Below are positions 1 to 7,332 of a DNA stretch of 9,137 nt, piece by piece (the stretch's first letter is position 1; every line of letters begins with the position of its first letter). The notes beneath the pieces are model-generated. The model did not search any database. It was not told the DNA's origin and saw only the letters and a program-made list of their open reading frames with translations. Both the position numbers and the translations under genes were made by a program. The stretch is from Actinomycetes bacterium (GTDB lineage: Bacteria > Actinomycetota > Actinomycetes > Actinomycetales > Cellulomonadaceae): assembly GCA_023389455.1 (NCBI GenBank), contig JAEWEJ010000382.1:1-9137 (forward strand), read 5' to 3'.

Positions 1-510
1 GTCCTGCACCGCGGTGCGCAACGGCAGGCCGGTGACCTGCGCACCCGGCAGGGCGGTCCCGGGGAACGTCACGGCGACCGCCGCGGCGCCGCGCGCCCCG
101 AGCCGGTTGGCCAGGCCCGGGCGTGCGTTCTGCTCGTGCACCACCACCGGGATCCCGCGGCGCCGGGCCGCGAGGTACGCGGGCGTGGCCACGTAGCCGC
201 CGAACCCGACGACGACCTGCGCGTCGATCGCGTCGATCGCGTCCTCGGCCGCGCGGACCGCGGCGCTCAGCCGGCCCGGCAGCCGCAGCCAGTCGACGGT
301 GGGGCGACGGGGCAGGGGCACCCGCGGGACGACGGCGAGGTCGTAGCCGTGCTCCGGCACGAGGCGGGACTCCAGGCCCTCGGCGGTGCCGAGGACGGCG
401 ATGCGGCCGTGGGGGTGGCGCCGACGCAGCTCGTCGGCCACCGCCAGCAACGGGTTGACGTGCCCGGCGGTGCCCCCGCCCGCCAGCAGCACCGACGTCG
501 CGTCAGCCAC
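1..510 (-). CDS. murG: MurG, lipid II synthase (UDP-GlcNAc transferase), 5' part only
   Basis: MurG transfers GlcNAc from UDP-GlcNAc to lipid I on the inner face of the membrane, giving lipid II. Only the first 170 codons are present; the frame is open to the left edge, so the C-terminal UDP-GlcNAc-binding half lies outside. Hand translation shows the N-terminal Rossmann domain: the glycine loop GGGTAGH at residues 11-17, followed by VNPLLAVADEL; FGGY at 103-106; HEQN at 125-128, then ARPGLANR; and VTGLPLR at 159-165, where many family members have GNPVR. The start is a GTG at 508-510, with a strong GGGAGGA ribosome site (514-520) a few bases upstream. It overlaps the end of ftsW by 8 nt, so its translation is probably coupled to ftsW. 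A 9-bp tandem repeat (221-243) encodes an Ile-Asp-Ala repeat just before FGGY. The family call is firm from both motifs and position. Confidence 0.95.
   Translation of the reverse strand, partial: MADATSVLLAGGGTAGHVNPLLAVADELRRRHPHGRIAVLGTAEGLESRLVPEHGYDLAVVPRVPLPRRPTVDWLRLPGRLSAAVRAAEDAIDAIDAQVVVGFGGYVATPAYLAARRRGIPVVVHEQNARPGLANRLGARGAAAVAVTFPGTALPGAQVTGLPLRTAVQD
221..243. repeat. 9-bp in-frame tandem repeat, about 2.5 copies, in murG
   Basis: The unit gcgtcgatc occurs twice in a row (221-229 and 230-238) and is followed by the partial copy gcgtc. In murG it encodes a repeated Ile-Asp-Ala, just before the FGGY motif. The unit is a multiple of three, so copy-number change would keep the frame and only lengthen or shorten a loop. 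Confidence 0.6.
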
Positions 511-1771
511 GGGTCCTCCCGATCACGGCGAGCGAACGGCGCACGACCGAGGGCCGCGCCGCCAGCGCCTCGGCGGCACCCGGCTCGCTGCGCGCGAACG
601 ACAGCACGAGCCCGAGCGCGGCCATGGTCATGATGAGCGCCGAACCGCCCGCCGAGACCAACGGCAGCGGCACCCCGATGACGGGGGCCAGGCCGATCAC
701 CACGGCGATGTTCACCGCGGCCTGACCGATCACCCACGCGAACACCGCCGCCGTCGTGATCTTGACGAACGGGTCGGGGTGCCGGCGCATGATGCGCACC
801 ATCGCGAACGCCAGCATGCCGAACAGACCGAGCACGAGCAGGGTGCCCACGAGACCGAGCTCCTCCCCCAGGATCGCGTAGATGAAGTCGTTGTGGGCGG
901 CCGGGAGGTACGACCACTTCTCGGCGCTCTGCCCGAGGCCGACGCCGGTCACACCCCCCGTCGCCAGCCCGTAGCCCGCGTGCAGGCTCTGGTAGCACTC
1001 GTTGGCCACGTCGCACTCGTCCGAGAGCCACGACATGATCCGGTTGACGCGGTTGGGGCTGCCCAGCGTGAGCGCGGCGACACCCCCGGCGGCGAGCACG
1101 GCGGCGAAACCGAAGATCCGCAGCGGGACGCCCGCCACGAACATCGCCCCCGCGACGAGCAGGACCATGACCATGGCCGTCCCCAGGTCGTGCCCCAGCA
1201 GCACGACGCCGATCGCCAGGGCTGCGACCGGCACCACCGGCACCAGCGCGTGCTTCCACTCGCGCAGCAGCGGCAGCTTGCGCGCCAGGACGGCACCGAT
1301 CCAGACCGCCAGCGCGACCTTGAGCACCTCGGACGGCTGCGCCATGAACCCCGGCAGCGCCACCCAGTTGCGGTTCCCGCCCTCACCGCGGCCCAGCGGC
1401 GTGAACACGAGCATCTGGAACGCCACGGCCGCGATCAGTGCGGGCCACGCGGCGCGCCGCACCACGCGCACGGGCAGGCGGGACATCACCAGCAGCACGG
1501 GCAGCCCGATGAGCGCGTAGCGCGCCTGGCTGAGGAACACGGCGTACGGCGAGTCGCCCGCCGCCAGGGACTCCACGCTCGAGCTGGACAGCACCATCAC
1601 CAGCCCGACGGACACGAGCAGGAACGTCGACCCGAGCAGCACGTAGTAGCTCGTGACGGCCGAGTTCCAGGTGCCGAGGAACGGCGTGTCCCGGACCTCC
1701 GGCGTACCGCCGGGCGGCGTCACCACCCGGGTGGGCGCCGTGCGCGGGCGCGGCGGCGCCCCGGCGGTCAC
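503..1771 (-). CDS. ftsW: FtsW, SEDS-family septal peptidoglycan polymerase
   Basis: FtsW is the integral-membrane SEDS glycosyltransferase that polymerises lipid II at the division septum together with its partner FtsI. The 422-residue product has a Pro/Arg-rich cytoplasmic tail of about 35 residues, about ten hydrophobic segments beginning near residue 42, and a short basic C-terminal tail. SEDS motifs are visible: GNRNW (132-136), QPSE (145-148), GHDLGT with the conserved Asp (193-198), the long extracellular-loop block AEKWSYLPAAHNDF (283-296) followed by ILGEELGLVG (300-309), and PLPLVSAGGS (368-377). The dcw position between murD and murG favours ftsW over the paralogue rodA. The start is a GTG overlapping the murD stop as GTGA (1768-1771). 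I see no good Shine-Dalgarno, so coupling to murD is likely. Two cysteines (253, 259) in the large loop are discussed as a finding. Confidence 0.95.
   Translation of the reverse strand: MTAGAPPRPRTAPTRVVTPPGGTPEVRDTPFLGTWNSAVTSYYVLLGSTFLLVSVGLVMVLSSSSVESLAAGDSPYAVFLSQARYALIGLPVLLVMSRLPVRVVRRAAWPALIAAVAFQMLVFTPLGRGEGGNRNWVALPGFMAQPSEVLKVALAVWIGAVLARKLPLLREWKHALVPVVPVAALAIGVVLLGHDLGTAMVMVLLVAGAMFVAGVPLRIFGFAAVLAAGGVAALTLGSPNRVNRIMSWLSDECDVANECYQSLHAGYGLATGGVTGVGLGQSAEKWSYLPAAHNDFIYAILGEELGLVGTLLVLGLFGMLAFAMVRIMRRHPDPFVKITTAAVFAWVIGQAAVNIAVVIGLAPVIGVPLPLVSAGGSALIMTMAALGLVLSFARSEPGAAEALAARPSVVRRSLAVIGRTRG
514..520 (-). promoter_or_regulatory. Ribosome-binding site of murG
   Basis: The minus strand reads GGGAGGA followed by CCC and the GTG start. 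It lies inside the last codons of ftsW. It is the strongest Shine-Dalgarno match in the window and fixes the murG start at 510, despite the 8-nt overlap with ftsW. Confidence 0.75.
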
Positions 1772-3237
1772 GGGCGACCGTCCGGCTGCCGCTCCTGCCC
1801 GGCGTCGCCCTCCAGCGCCTGCACGGCCGCGGCGAACGCGTCGCCGCGGGCGGCGTAGGACGTGAACTGGTCCATCGACGCGCAGGCGGGGGCGAGCAGG
1901 ACCGTGACGGGCACGCCCTCGGGCGCGCCGGCCGCCAGCCGGCGCGCGCTGTGCACGGCGCGCGTCATCACCGGCTCAGTGTCACCGGCGCCCACCTCGA
2001 TCACCGGGACATCCGGTGCGTGTCGGGCGAGGGCCTCGCGCAGCGGCGCCCGGTCCACCCCGATCAGGACGACCCCGCGCAGCCGGTCACGCCGGGTGCG
2101 GACGAGGTCGTCGAACTGCGCGCCCTTGGCCAGCCCGCCGGCGACCCAGACCACCGACCCGGGCTCGAACGCGGCCAGGGACGCCGACGCCGCGTGCGCG
2201 TTGGTCGCCTTCGAGTCGTCCACGAACGCCACGTCGTCGACGTGCCCCACCGTGACGATCCGGTGGGCCCCCGGCGCGAAGGCCCGCAGCCCGTCGCGCA
2301 CCTGCGCGGGCTCCACACCGTGCGCGAGCGCCAGCGCCGCCGCGGCCAGAGCGTTGCGCACCACGTGGGGTGGGACGACCCCACCCGGCCCGGCGAGCTG
2401 CGCGAGGTCGGCCAGCGTGCCGAGCTCGGCGGCGTGCGTGTGGCGCAGCCGCGCGAAGCCGCGGTCGACCAGCACGTCCTCGACCAGCCCGACCTGCCCG
2501 ACCGTCGGCATGCCGAGCGTGAAGCCGACGGCCACGCAGCCGTCGACCACGTCCGCCTCCCGCACGAGGTCCTCGGTCACGGGGTCGGACGCGTCGTACA
2601 CGCAGGCCACCTGCGCCCGCTCGAAGATGCGCCCCTTGTCCGCGGCGTAGTCCGCCAGCGAGCCGTGCCAGTCCAGGTGGTCGGGGGCCACGTTCAGCAC
2701 GGCCGCCGCCTGTGCCGACAGGGAGTACGTGTGGTGCAGCTGGAAGCTCGACAGCTCGACCGCCAGGACGTCGAGGGTAGGGTCCACGGCCGCGAGGACC
2801 ACGGGCGTCCCGACGTTCCCGACGGCCAGGGTGCGGCGGCCGGCCGCGCGCAGGATCGACTCCAGCATGCCGACCGTCGTCGTCTTGCCGTTCGTGCCGG
2901 TCACGGCGAGCCAGGGTGCGGGCTGCCCGTCCCCGCCGTCGCGCGGCACGCGCACCTGCCACGCCAGCTCGACCTCGCTCCACACCGGGACGTCACCGTC
3001 GCGGGCGGCGGCGAGCAGCGGGTGCGCGGGCGGCAGACCGGGCGACGTCACGACGAGGTCGGCACCGGCCAGACCGTCGGCCACCAGGCCCGTTACGTCC
3101 GAGCGGTCCGCCTCGGGGGCGCGCTCGTCGAACGTCACGACCCGGGCACCGCGGTCCGCGAGGACCTGCGCCGCAGCGCGACCCGAGACACCGAGGCCGG
3201 CGACCAGGACCGTGCGTCCGTCGAATCGCGCGTCCAC
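1768..3237 (-). CDS. murD: MurD, UDP-MurNAc-L-Ala:D-Glu ligase
   Basis: MurD is the cytoplasmic ATP-dependent ligase that adds D-glutamate to UDP-MurNAc-L-alanine. The 489-residue product shows the three Mur-ligase domains. The N-terminal UDP-binding domain has GLGVSGR (14-20) and TSPGLPP (64-70). The central ATPase domain has the P-loop GTNGKTTT (114-121), ELSSFQL (161-167), NVAPDHLDWHG (182-192) and Lys201, at the position of the family's carbamylated lysine. The C-terminal domain has HR (325-326), DDSKATN (340-346), GGLAKG (367-372) and APACASMDQF (449-458). The start is GTG at 3235-3237, directly after the mraY TAG stop with no gap. A weak GGGTGG (3246-3251) sits about 8 nt upstream. The length is slightly above the usual ~440-470, owing to an inserted stretch before the P-loop and a short polar C-terminal tail. 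Confidence 0.96.
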   Translation of the reverse strand: MDARFDGRTVLVAGLGVSGRAAAQVLADRGARVVTFDERAPEADRSDVTGLVADGLAGADLVVTSPGLPPAHPLLAAARDGDVPVWSEVELAWQVRVPRDGGDGQPAPWLAVTGTNGKTTTVGMLESILRAAGRRTLAVGNVGTPVVLAAVDPTLDVLAVELSSFQLHHTYSLSAQAAAVLNVAPDHLDWHGSLADYAADKGRIFERAQVACVYDASDPVTEDLVREADVVDGCVAVGFTLGMPTVGQVGLVEDVLVDRGFARLRHTHAAELGTLADLAQLAGPGGVVPPHVVRNALAAAALALAHGVEPAQVRDGLRAFAPGAHRIVTVGHVDDVAFVDDSKATNAHAASASLAAFEPGSVVWVAGGLAKGAQFDDLVRTRRDRLRGVVLIGVDRAPLREALARHAPDVPVIEVGAGDTEPVMTRAVHSARRLAAGAPEGVPVTVLLAPACASMDQFTSYAARGDAFAAAVQALEGDAGQERQPDGRP

Positions 3238-4320
3238 CTACTGCGCCACCCACTCCGTGTAGAAGATGCCGACCCCGAGCGTGACGAACAGGCCCGCGAT
3301 GATCCAGAACCGGATGACGATCGTCACCTCGCCCCACCCCGACAGCTCGAAGTGGTGGTGCAGCGGCGCCATCTTGAACACGCGTCTGCCGGTCATCTTG
3401 AAGAACCCGATCTGGATGACGTCCGACAGGACGATCACCACGAAGAGACCGCCGATGATCGCGCCGAGGATCTCGGTGCGCGTGAGGATCGTCAGTGCCG
3501 CGAGCGCGCCGCCGAGGGCGAGGGAGCCCGTGTCGCCCATGAAGATCTTCGCCGGGCTCGCGTTCCACCACAGGAACCCGAAGAGCGCCCCGGTGATCGC
3601 TGCGGCGACCACCGCCAGGTCGAGCGGGTCGCGCGTCTCGTAGCACCGTGGGCCGGCCGTGAGGATCGACTGGCAGGACTGGTTGAACTGCCACACGCCG
3701 ACCAGCACGTACGCCCCGAAGACGATCAGCGAGACGCCGGTCGCCAGGCCGTCGAGCCCGTCGGTGAGGTTCACCGCGTTCGACCACGCTGTGATGAGGA
3801 AGTTGGCCCAGATCACGAACAGCACGAGGCCGACCGTGGCACCGGCGAACGCGAGGTCCAGGCCCGTGTCGCGGATGAAGGAGATCCGCGTGGACGCGGG
3901 CGTGCGGAACTGGTCGTTGGGGAACTGCAGCGCCAGCACCGAGAAGACCACGCCGACGATGCCCTGCCCGACGACCTTCCACAACGGGCTGAGGCCGAGC
4001 GAGCGCTGCCGCGAGATCTTGATGAAGTCGTCGAGGAACCCGACGACGCCCAGGCCGGTCATGAGGAACAGCGCGAGCAGCGCCGACGCGCTGGGCGTCG
4101 TGCCCGTCAGCAGCAGGCCGAGCCCCCAGCCGAGCAGCGTCGCACCGATGATGACGACGCCGCCCATGGTGGGCGTGCCGCGCTTGGTGAAGTGCGCGGT
4201 CGGCCCGTCCTGCCGGATGAACTGCCCGTACTGGCGCTTGACGAGGAACCGGATGAACAGCGGCGTGCCGAGCAGCGCCACCAGCATCGAGATGCCACCG
4301 GAGAGCAGGACGGCCCTCAT
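3238..4320 (-). CDS. mraY: MraY, phospho-MurNAc-pentapeptide transferase (lipid I synthase)
   Basis: MraY transfers phospho-MurNAc-pentapeptide from the UDP precursor to undecaprenyl phosphate in the cytoplasmic membrane, the first membrane step of wall synthesis. With ATG at 4318-4320 the protein is 360 residues, normal for the family, and is strongly hydrophobic with about ten likely membrane segments. Conserved sites are present: KRGTPTMGG (46-54), the Mg-binding Asp pair in GFLDDFIK (Asp97-Asp98), NAVNLTDGLDGLA (181-193), the catalytic-loop block AKIFMGDTGSLALGG (257-271, Asp263) and PLHHHFE (319-325). The chosen start overlaps the murF stop as ATGA (4317-4320) and has GGAGG (4328-4332) 7 nt upstream, inside the murF coding end. 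A longer reading to 4356 would add 12 residues inside murF and is unlikely. Confidence 0.96.
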   Translation of the reverse strand: MRAVLLSGGISMLVALLGTPLFIRFLVKRQYGQFIRQDGPTAHFTKRGTPTMGGVVIIGATLLGWGLGLLLTGTTPSASALLALFLMTGLGVVGFLDDFIKISRQRSLGLSPLWKVVGQGIVGVVFSVLALQFPNDQFRTPASTRISFIRDTGLDLAFAGATVGLVLFVIWANFLITAWSNAVNLTDGLDGLATGVSLIVFGAYVLVGVWQFNQSCQSILTAGPRCYETRDPLDLAVVAAAITGALFGFLWWNASPAKIFMGDTGSLALGGALAALTILTRTEILGAIIGGLFVVIVLSDVIQIGFFKMTGRRVFKMAPLHHHFELSGWGEVTIVIRFWIIAGLFVTLGVGIFYTEWVAQ

Positions 4321-5747
4321 GCGACCGCCTCCACCAGCCGGTCGCCCAGCTGCCACAGCCCGGCGCCGTACGAGGACTTGACCAGCACGACGTCGCCGGG
4401 GCGCAGCTCGTCGGCCAGGAACGCGGCGGCGGCCTCGACGTCGTCGGCCAGCACGACCTCGTCACCCCACGACCCCTCGTGGTTCGCCCCGTCGCGGATC
4501 GCGCGCGCGCCCTCGCCGACGACCACGGTCAGGTCGATGTTCAGGCGCACCACCAGCCGGCCGATCGCGTCGTGCGCCGTGCGCGACTCGTCGCCGAGCT
4601 CGAGCATCTCGCCCAGGACCGCGACCGAGCGCCGCTGCCGCCCCGCGATCACCGCGAGGGCCTTGAGCGCCGCCCGCATCGAGTCGGGGTTGGCGTTGTA
4701 CGAGTCGTCGACGACCGTCACGCCGTCGGCGCGCTCGACCACGTGCATACGGTGCGGCGACAGCGCGTCGGCGGCCGACAGCCCCGCGGCCACGTCGTCG
4801 AGGTCCAGGCCCACGGTGAGTGCCGCGGCAGCCGCGGCGACGGCGTTGTGCACGTGGTGCTCGCCGACCAGCCGCAGCACGACGTCGCGCACGTGCCGCT
4901 CGCCGCCGACCACGTGGACCAGCCGGAACGACGCCCGACCGAGCGCGTCGAGCCGGACGTCCTCGGCCCGCACCTCCGCGTCGGGCGCGGCGCCGAACAG
5001 CACGACGGGGCCCGGGGCCTGCGCCGCCATGGCGCGCACCCGCGGGTCGTCGCCGTTGAGGACCGCCGTGCCGCCGGGCACGAGGCCCGCGACGATCTCG
5101 GCCTTGGCACGCGCGACCGCGTCGATCCCCCCGCCGAAGCCGCCGAGGTGCGCATGGCCCACGACCAGGACCACGGCGACGTCCGGCGGCGCGATGTCGG
5201 TGAGGTACGTCAGGTGCCCGGGGCCGCTGGCGCCCATCTCGAGCACGAGGAAGCGCGTCTGCTCGTCGGCCCGCAGCACCGTCAGCGGCAGGCCGATCTC
5301 GTTGTTGAACGACCGGACCGGGGCGATCGTCGGCCCGGCGGCACCGCACAGCTGGGCGAGCAGGTCCTTGGTCGTCGTCTTGCCGACGGACCCGGTCACG
5401 CCGATGACGCGCAGGCCGCTGCCGCCGGGCTCGTCGGCCACGTCGCGCAGCCGGACCAGCACCTCGCGCGCCAGGTCCCCGAGCGCGCGCTCGACGTCCG
5501 GGACGACGACGCACGGCAGGCCGGGGAGCTCCCGGGCGGCGAGCACCAGGCCCGCCCCGGACGCCACCGCGCCCGCGGCGAAGTCGTGCCCGTCGACGCG
5601 CTCACCGGGGAGCGCGACGAACAGCCCACCGGGCAGCACCTCGCGGGAGTCGGTGACGACCGGCCCCGCGACGACGTGCTCGGGGGCCACGGAGGCCAGG
5701 GTGCCGCGTGTCGCGGCCGCGATCTCGGCCGCAGTGAGGGCGATCAC
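4317..5747 (-). CDS. murF: MurF, UDP-MurNAc-tripeptide:D-Ala-D-Ala ligase
   Basis: MurF joins the D-Ala-D-Ala dipeptide to UDP-MurNAc-tripeptide in the cytoplasm, giving the pentapeptide that MraY uses. The 476-residue product has the usual three-domain Mur-ligase plan: DSR (33-35) and FVALPGERVDGHDF (43-56) in the N-terminal domain; the P-loop TGSVGKTTTKDLL (118-130), FNNEIGLPLTVL (147-158), LEMGASGPGHL (169-179) and NGDDPRV (231-237) in the ATPase domain; HHVHNAVAAA (297-306), DDSYNANPDSM (347-357) and GEMLELG (379-385) toward the C-terminus. NNE plus YNANPDSM mark it as MurF rather than another Mur ligase. The start is GTG at 5745-5747, overlapping the murE stop as GTGA, with GGGAG (5756-5760) 8 nt upstream. 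The near-terminal motif reads VLVKSSYGAGL (454-464), whereas many MurF proteins have an Arg where Tyr460 stands; this is raised as a finding. Confidence 0.96.
   Translation of the reverse strand: MIALTAAEIAAATRGTLASVAPEHVVAGPVVTDSREVLPGGLFVALPGERVDGHDFAAGAVASGAGLVLAARELPGLPCVVVPDVERALGDLAREVLVRLRDVADEPGGSGLRVIGVTGSVGKTTTKDLLAQLCGAAGPTIAPVRSFNNEIGLPLTVLRADEQTRFLVLEMGASGPGHLTYLTDIAPPDVAVVLVVGHAHLGGFGGGIDAVARAKAEIVAGLVPGGTAVLNGDDPRVRAMAAQAPGPVVLFGAAPDAEVRAEDVRLDALGRASFRLVHVVGGERHVRDVVLRLVGEHHVHNAVAAAAAALTVGLDLDDVAAGLSAADALSPHRMHVVERADGVTVVDDSYNANPDSMRAALKALAVIAGRQRRSVAVLGEMLELGDESRTAHDAIGRLVVRLNIDLTVVVGEGARAIRDGANHEGSWGDEVVLADDVEAAAAFLADELRPGDVVLVKSSYGAGLWQLGDRLVEAVA
4328..4332 (-). promoter_or_regulatory. 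Ribosome-binding site of mraY
   Basis: GGAGG on the minus strand lies 7 nt before the ATG at 4318-4320, inside the last codons of murF. Its ideal spacing decides for this ATG and against the upstream extension to 4356. Confidence 0.75.
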
Positions 5748-7309
5748 GCGTGCTGCTCCCGGCGTTCGGCGCGAGCGGCGAGGAACACGTCACGGTCGTT
5801 GTAGCGGTGGAACACCCCGGCGATCTCCTGGGTCGGTTCGTGGCCCTTGCCCGTGACGATCACGGTGTCGTCCGGACCTGCCAGACGAAGGGCGTCGCGG
5901 ATGGCCTGCGCACGGCTCGTGGCCTCGTGCACGTCGGCCAGGTCGGGGCGCACGTCGCGCACGCCCGCGAGGATGGCGGCCCGGATGGACGCGGGGTCCT
6001 CCGAGCGCGGGTTCTCGTCGGTGACGACCAGCACGTCGGCCAGGCGGGCACCGACCTGGCCCATGATCGGGCGCTTGCCACGGTCGCGGTCGCCGTCCGA
6101 CCCGTACACCAGGACGAGCCGGCCGGGTGTGATGGGTCGCACCGCCTCGAGCGCGAGCTCCAGCGCGTCCGGCGTGTGCGCGTAGTCGACCAGGCACAGC
6201 GGCCAGCCGTCACCGCGCTCGATCACGCGCTCCATCCGACCGGGGATGGCGTGCGCGCCCGCGACCGCCTGCACGGCCGCGTCGAGCGGCACGCCCGCGG
6301 CGTGGGCCAGGACGATCGCCAGCGCCGCGTTGGACACGTTGACCAGCCCCGGCAGCGGGCTGTGGGCCTCGTGGCGTGCGCCGTCCGGCCCGCGCAGCAC
6401 GAAGCGCGACCCGACGCCGTCGAGGCCGACGTCGGCCTCCACGACCGCCCAGTCCGCCCCGGCGGCCTGCGGTGCCCCGACGTGGGTGCTCACGGTCTGC
6501 ACGGGGATGGCCGCCTCCTCGGCGAGCCGCTGCCCCCACGCGTCGTCGACGACGACGACGCCGCGGCGCGCCTGCTCCGGGGCGAACAACCGCGCCTTGT
6601 CGCGGAAGTAGCCCTCCATGTCGCCGTGGAAGTCCAGGTGGTCCCGCTGGAGGTTGGTGAACCCGACGACGTCGAACCGCACGCCGTGCACCCGCCCCAG
6701 CGCCAGCGCGTGGGACGAGACCTCGGTCGTCAGGGCCGTGGCGCCGCGCTCCAGCGCGAGGGCCATCAGCGACTGCAGGACGGGTGCCTCGACGGTCGTG
6801 CGAGGACTCTCGACCGCGTCGTCACCGATCCGCAGCTCGACCGTGCCGAGCACGGCGGTGACCGCGTGCCGGGCACGCAGCGCCGCGTCGACGAAGTACG
6901 TCGTCGTGGTCTTGCCGTTGGTGCCGGTGACGCCGACGGTCACGAGGCGCGCGGCCGGGTCACCGAGGGCCCACGCGGCAGCGGGCCCGGCGAGCGCACG
7001 GGGGTCGTCCGCGACGAGCACGGGCACGTCGGCGTCGGCCGGCACGCAGGCCGCGCCCTCCGCGTCGGTGAGGACCGCGACGGCCCCGCGGGCGAGGGCG
7101 TCGGCCACGAAGCGGGCACCGTGGACACGCAGGCCCGGCACCGCGACGAACACGTCGCCCGGCTGCACGTCGCCGCTCGAGACGGTGACGCCGGTGAAGG
7201 TCAGGCCCTGTGCGGGACGGTCGGTGCGCAGGCCGAGCTCGGCAACGAGGTCGTCGACCCTGCGGACCGGCGGGTGCTCGGGGCGCAGCCGGCCCAGGGG
7301 GGACGTCAT
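5744..7309 (-). CDS. murE: MurE, UDP-MurNAc-L-Ala-D-Glu ligase adding the third (diamino) residue
   Basis: MurE adds the third stem-peptide residue (meso-DAP, L-Lys or L-Orn depending on the organism) to UDP-MurNAc-L-Ala-D-Glu. With ATG at 7307-7309 it is 521 residues, typical of the family. Motifs: the P-loop GVTGTNGKTTTTYF (126-139); RTTVEAPVLQ (170-179), with Val where many Gram-positive MurE have Pro; EVSSHALALGRVHG (196-209); NLQRDHLDFHGDMEGYF (219-235), then Lys238, the expected carbamylated lysine; DYAHTPDAL (375-383); GDRDRGKRPIMG (406-417); DENPRSEDP (431-439); and GKGHE (487-491). Arg435, Gly487 and Glu491 match the positions that contact DAP in the E. coli enzyme, which favours a DAP-like substrate but does not prove it. 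The start is uncertain: in-frame GTGs at 7334-7336 and 7340-7342 would add 9 or 11 residues. ATG is preferred because GGAGGGG lies upstream and the extension overlaps ftsI. Confidence 0.95.
   Translation of the reverse strand: MTSPLGRLRPEHPPVRRVDDLVAELGLRTDRPAQGLTFTGVTVSSGDVQPGDVFVAVPGLRVHGARFVADALARGAVAVLTDAEGAACVPADADVPVLVADDPRALAGPAAAWALGDPAARLVTVGVTGTNGKTTTTYFVDAALRARHAVTAVLGTVELRIGDDAVESPRTTVEAPVLQSLMALALERGATALTTEVSSHALALGRVHGVRFDVVGFTNLQRDHLDFHGDMEGYFRDKARLFAPEQARRGVVVVDDAWGQRLAEEAAIPVQTVSTHVGAPQAAGADWAVVEADVGLDGVGSRFVLRGPDGARHEAHSPLPGLVNVSNAALAIVLAHAAGVPLDAAVQAVAGAHAIPGRMERVIERGDGWPLCLVDYAHTPDALELALEAVRPITPGRLVLVYGSDGDRDRGKRPIMGQVGARLADVLVVTDENPRSEDPASIRAAILAGVRDVRPDLADVHEATSRAQAIRDALRLAGPDDTVIVTGKGHEPTQEIAGVFHRYNDRDVFLAARAERREQHA
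5756..5760 (-). promoter_or_regulatory. Ribosome-binding site of murF
   Basis: GGGAG on the minus strand lies 8 nt before the GTG at 5745-5747, within the 3' end of murE. It supports the GTGA-overlap start for murF. Confidence 0.6.
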
Positions 7310-7311
7310 GG

Positions 7312-7329
7312 GGAGGAATCTACCCCTCC
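7312..7329 (-). promoter_or_regulatory. murE ribosome-binding site in a possible small hairpin
   Basis: On the minus strand the short gap between the ftsI stop (7333-7335) and the murE ATG (7307-7309) holds GGAGG (7325-7329), an 8-nt spacer and CCTCC (7312-7316). The two arms are perfectly complementary. GGAGG is the only good Shine-Dalgarno for murE, but its spacing to ATG is long (about 13-15 nt). Folding would hide it and bring it closer to the start. A ribosome ending ftsI would open the stem, so the arrangement could couple murE to ftsI. The sequences are seen directly; any regulatory role is inference, and a 5-bp stem can occur by chance in GC-rich DNA. Confidence 0.4.
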
Positions 7330-7332
7330 GGC

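Noticed and set aside
267..1259. Minus-strand open frame of 330 codons spanning the ftsW/murG junction
   Set aside because: It is out of frame with both real genes and Arg/Gly-rich throughout. The true murG reading begins at 510 and carries the family motifs.
386..1858. Plus-strand open frame of 490 codons opposite ftsW
   Set aside because: It is antisense to a complete FtsW, has an Arg/His/Gln/Asp-rich composition, and shows no ribosome site or domain.
4321..4356. N-terminal extension of mraY by 12 residues from an upstream start
   Set aside because: It lies within the murF coding end, encodes a Gly/Ala-rich stretch not expected in MraY, and the ATG at 4320 has an ideally spaced GGAGG.
1951..5856. 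Very long open frame (about 1,300 codons) on the plus strand, antisense to murD, mraY and murF
   Set aside because: It lies opposite three intact, motif-complete genes. Its product is dominated by Arg, His, Asp, Gln and Pro, has no recognisable domain, and is what GC-rich third positions produce on the complementary strand.
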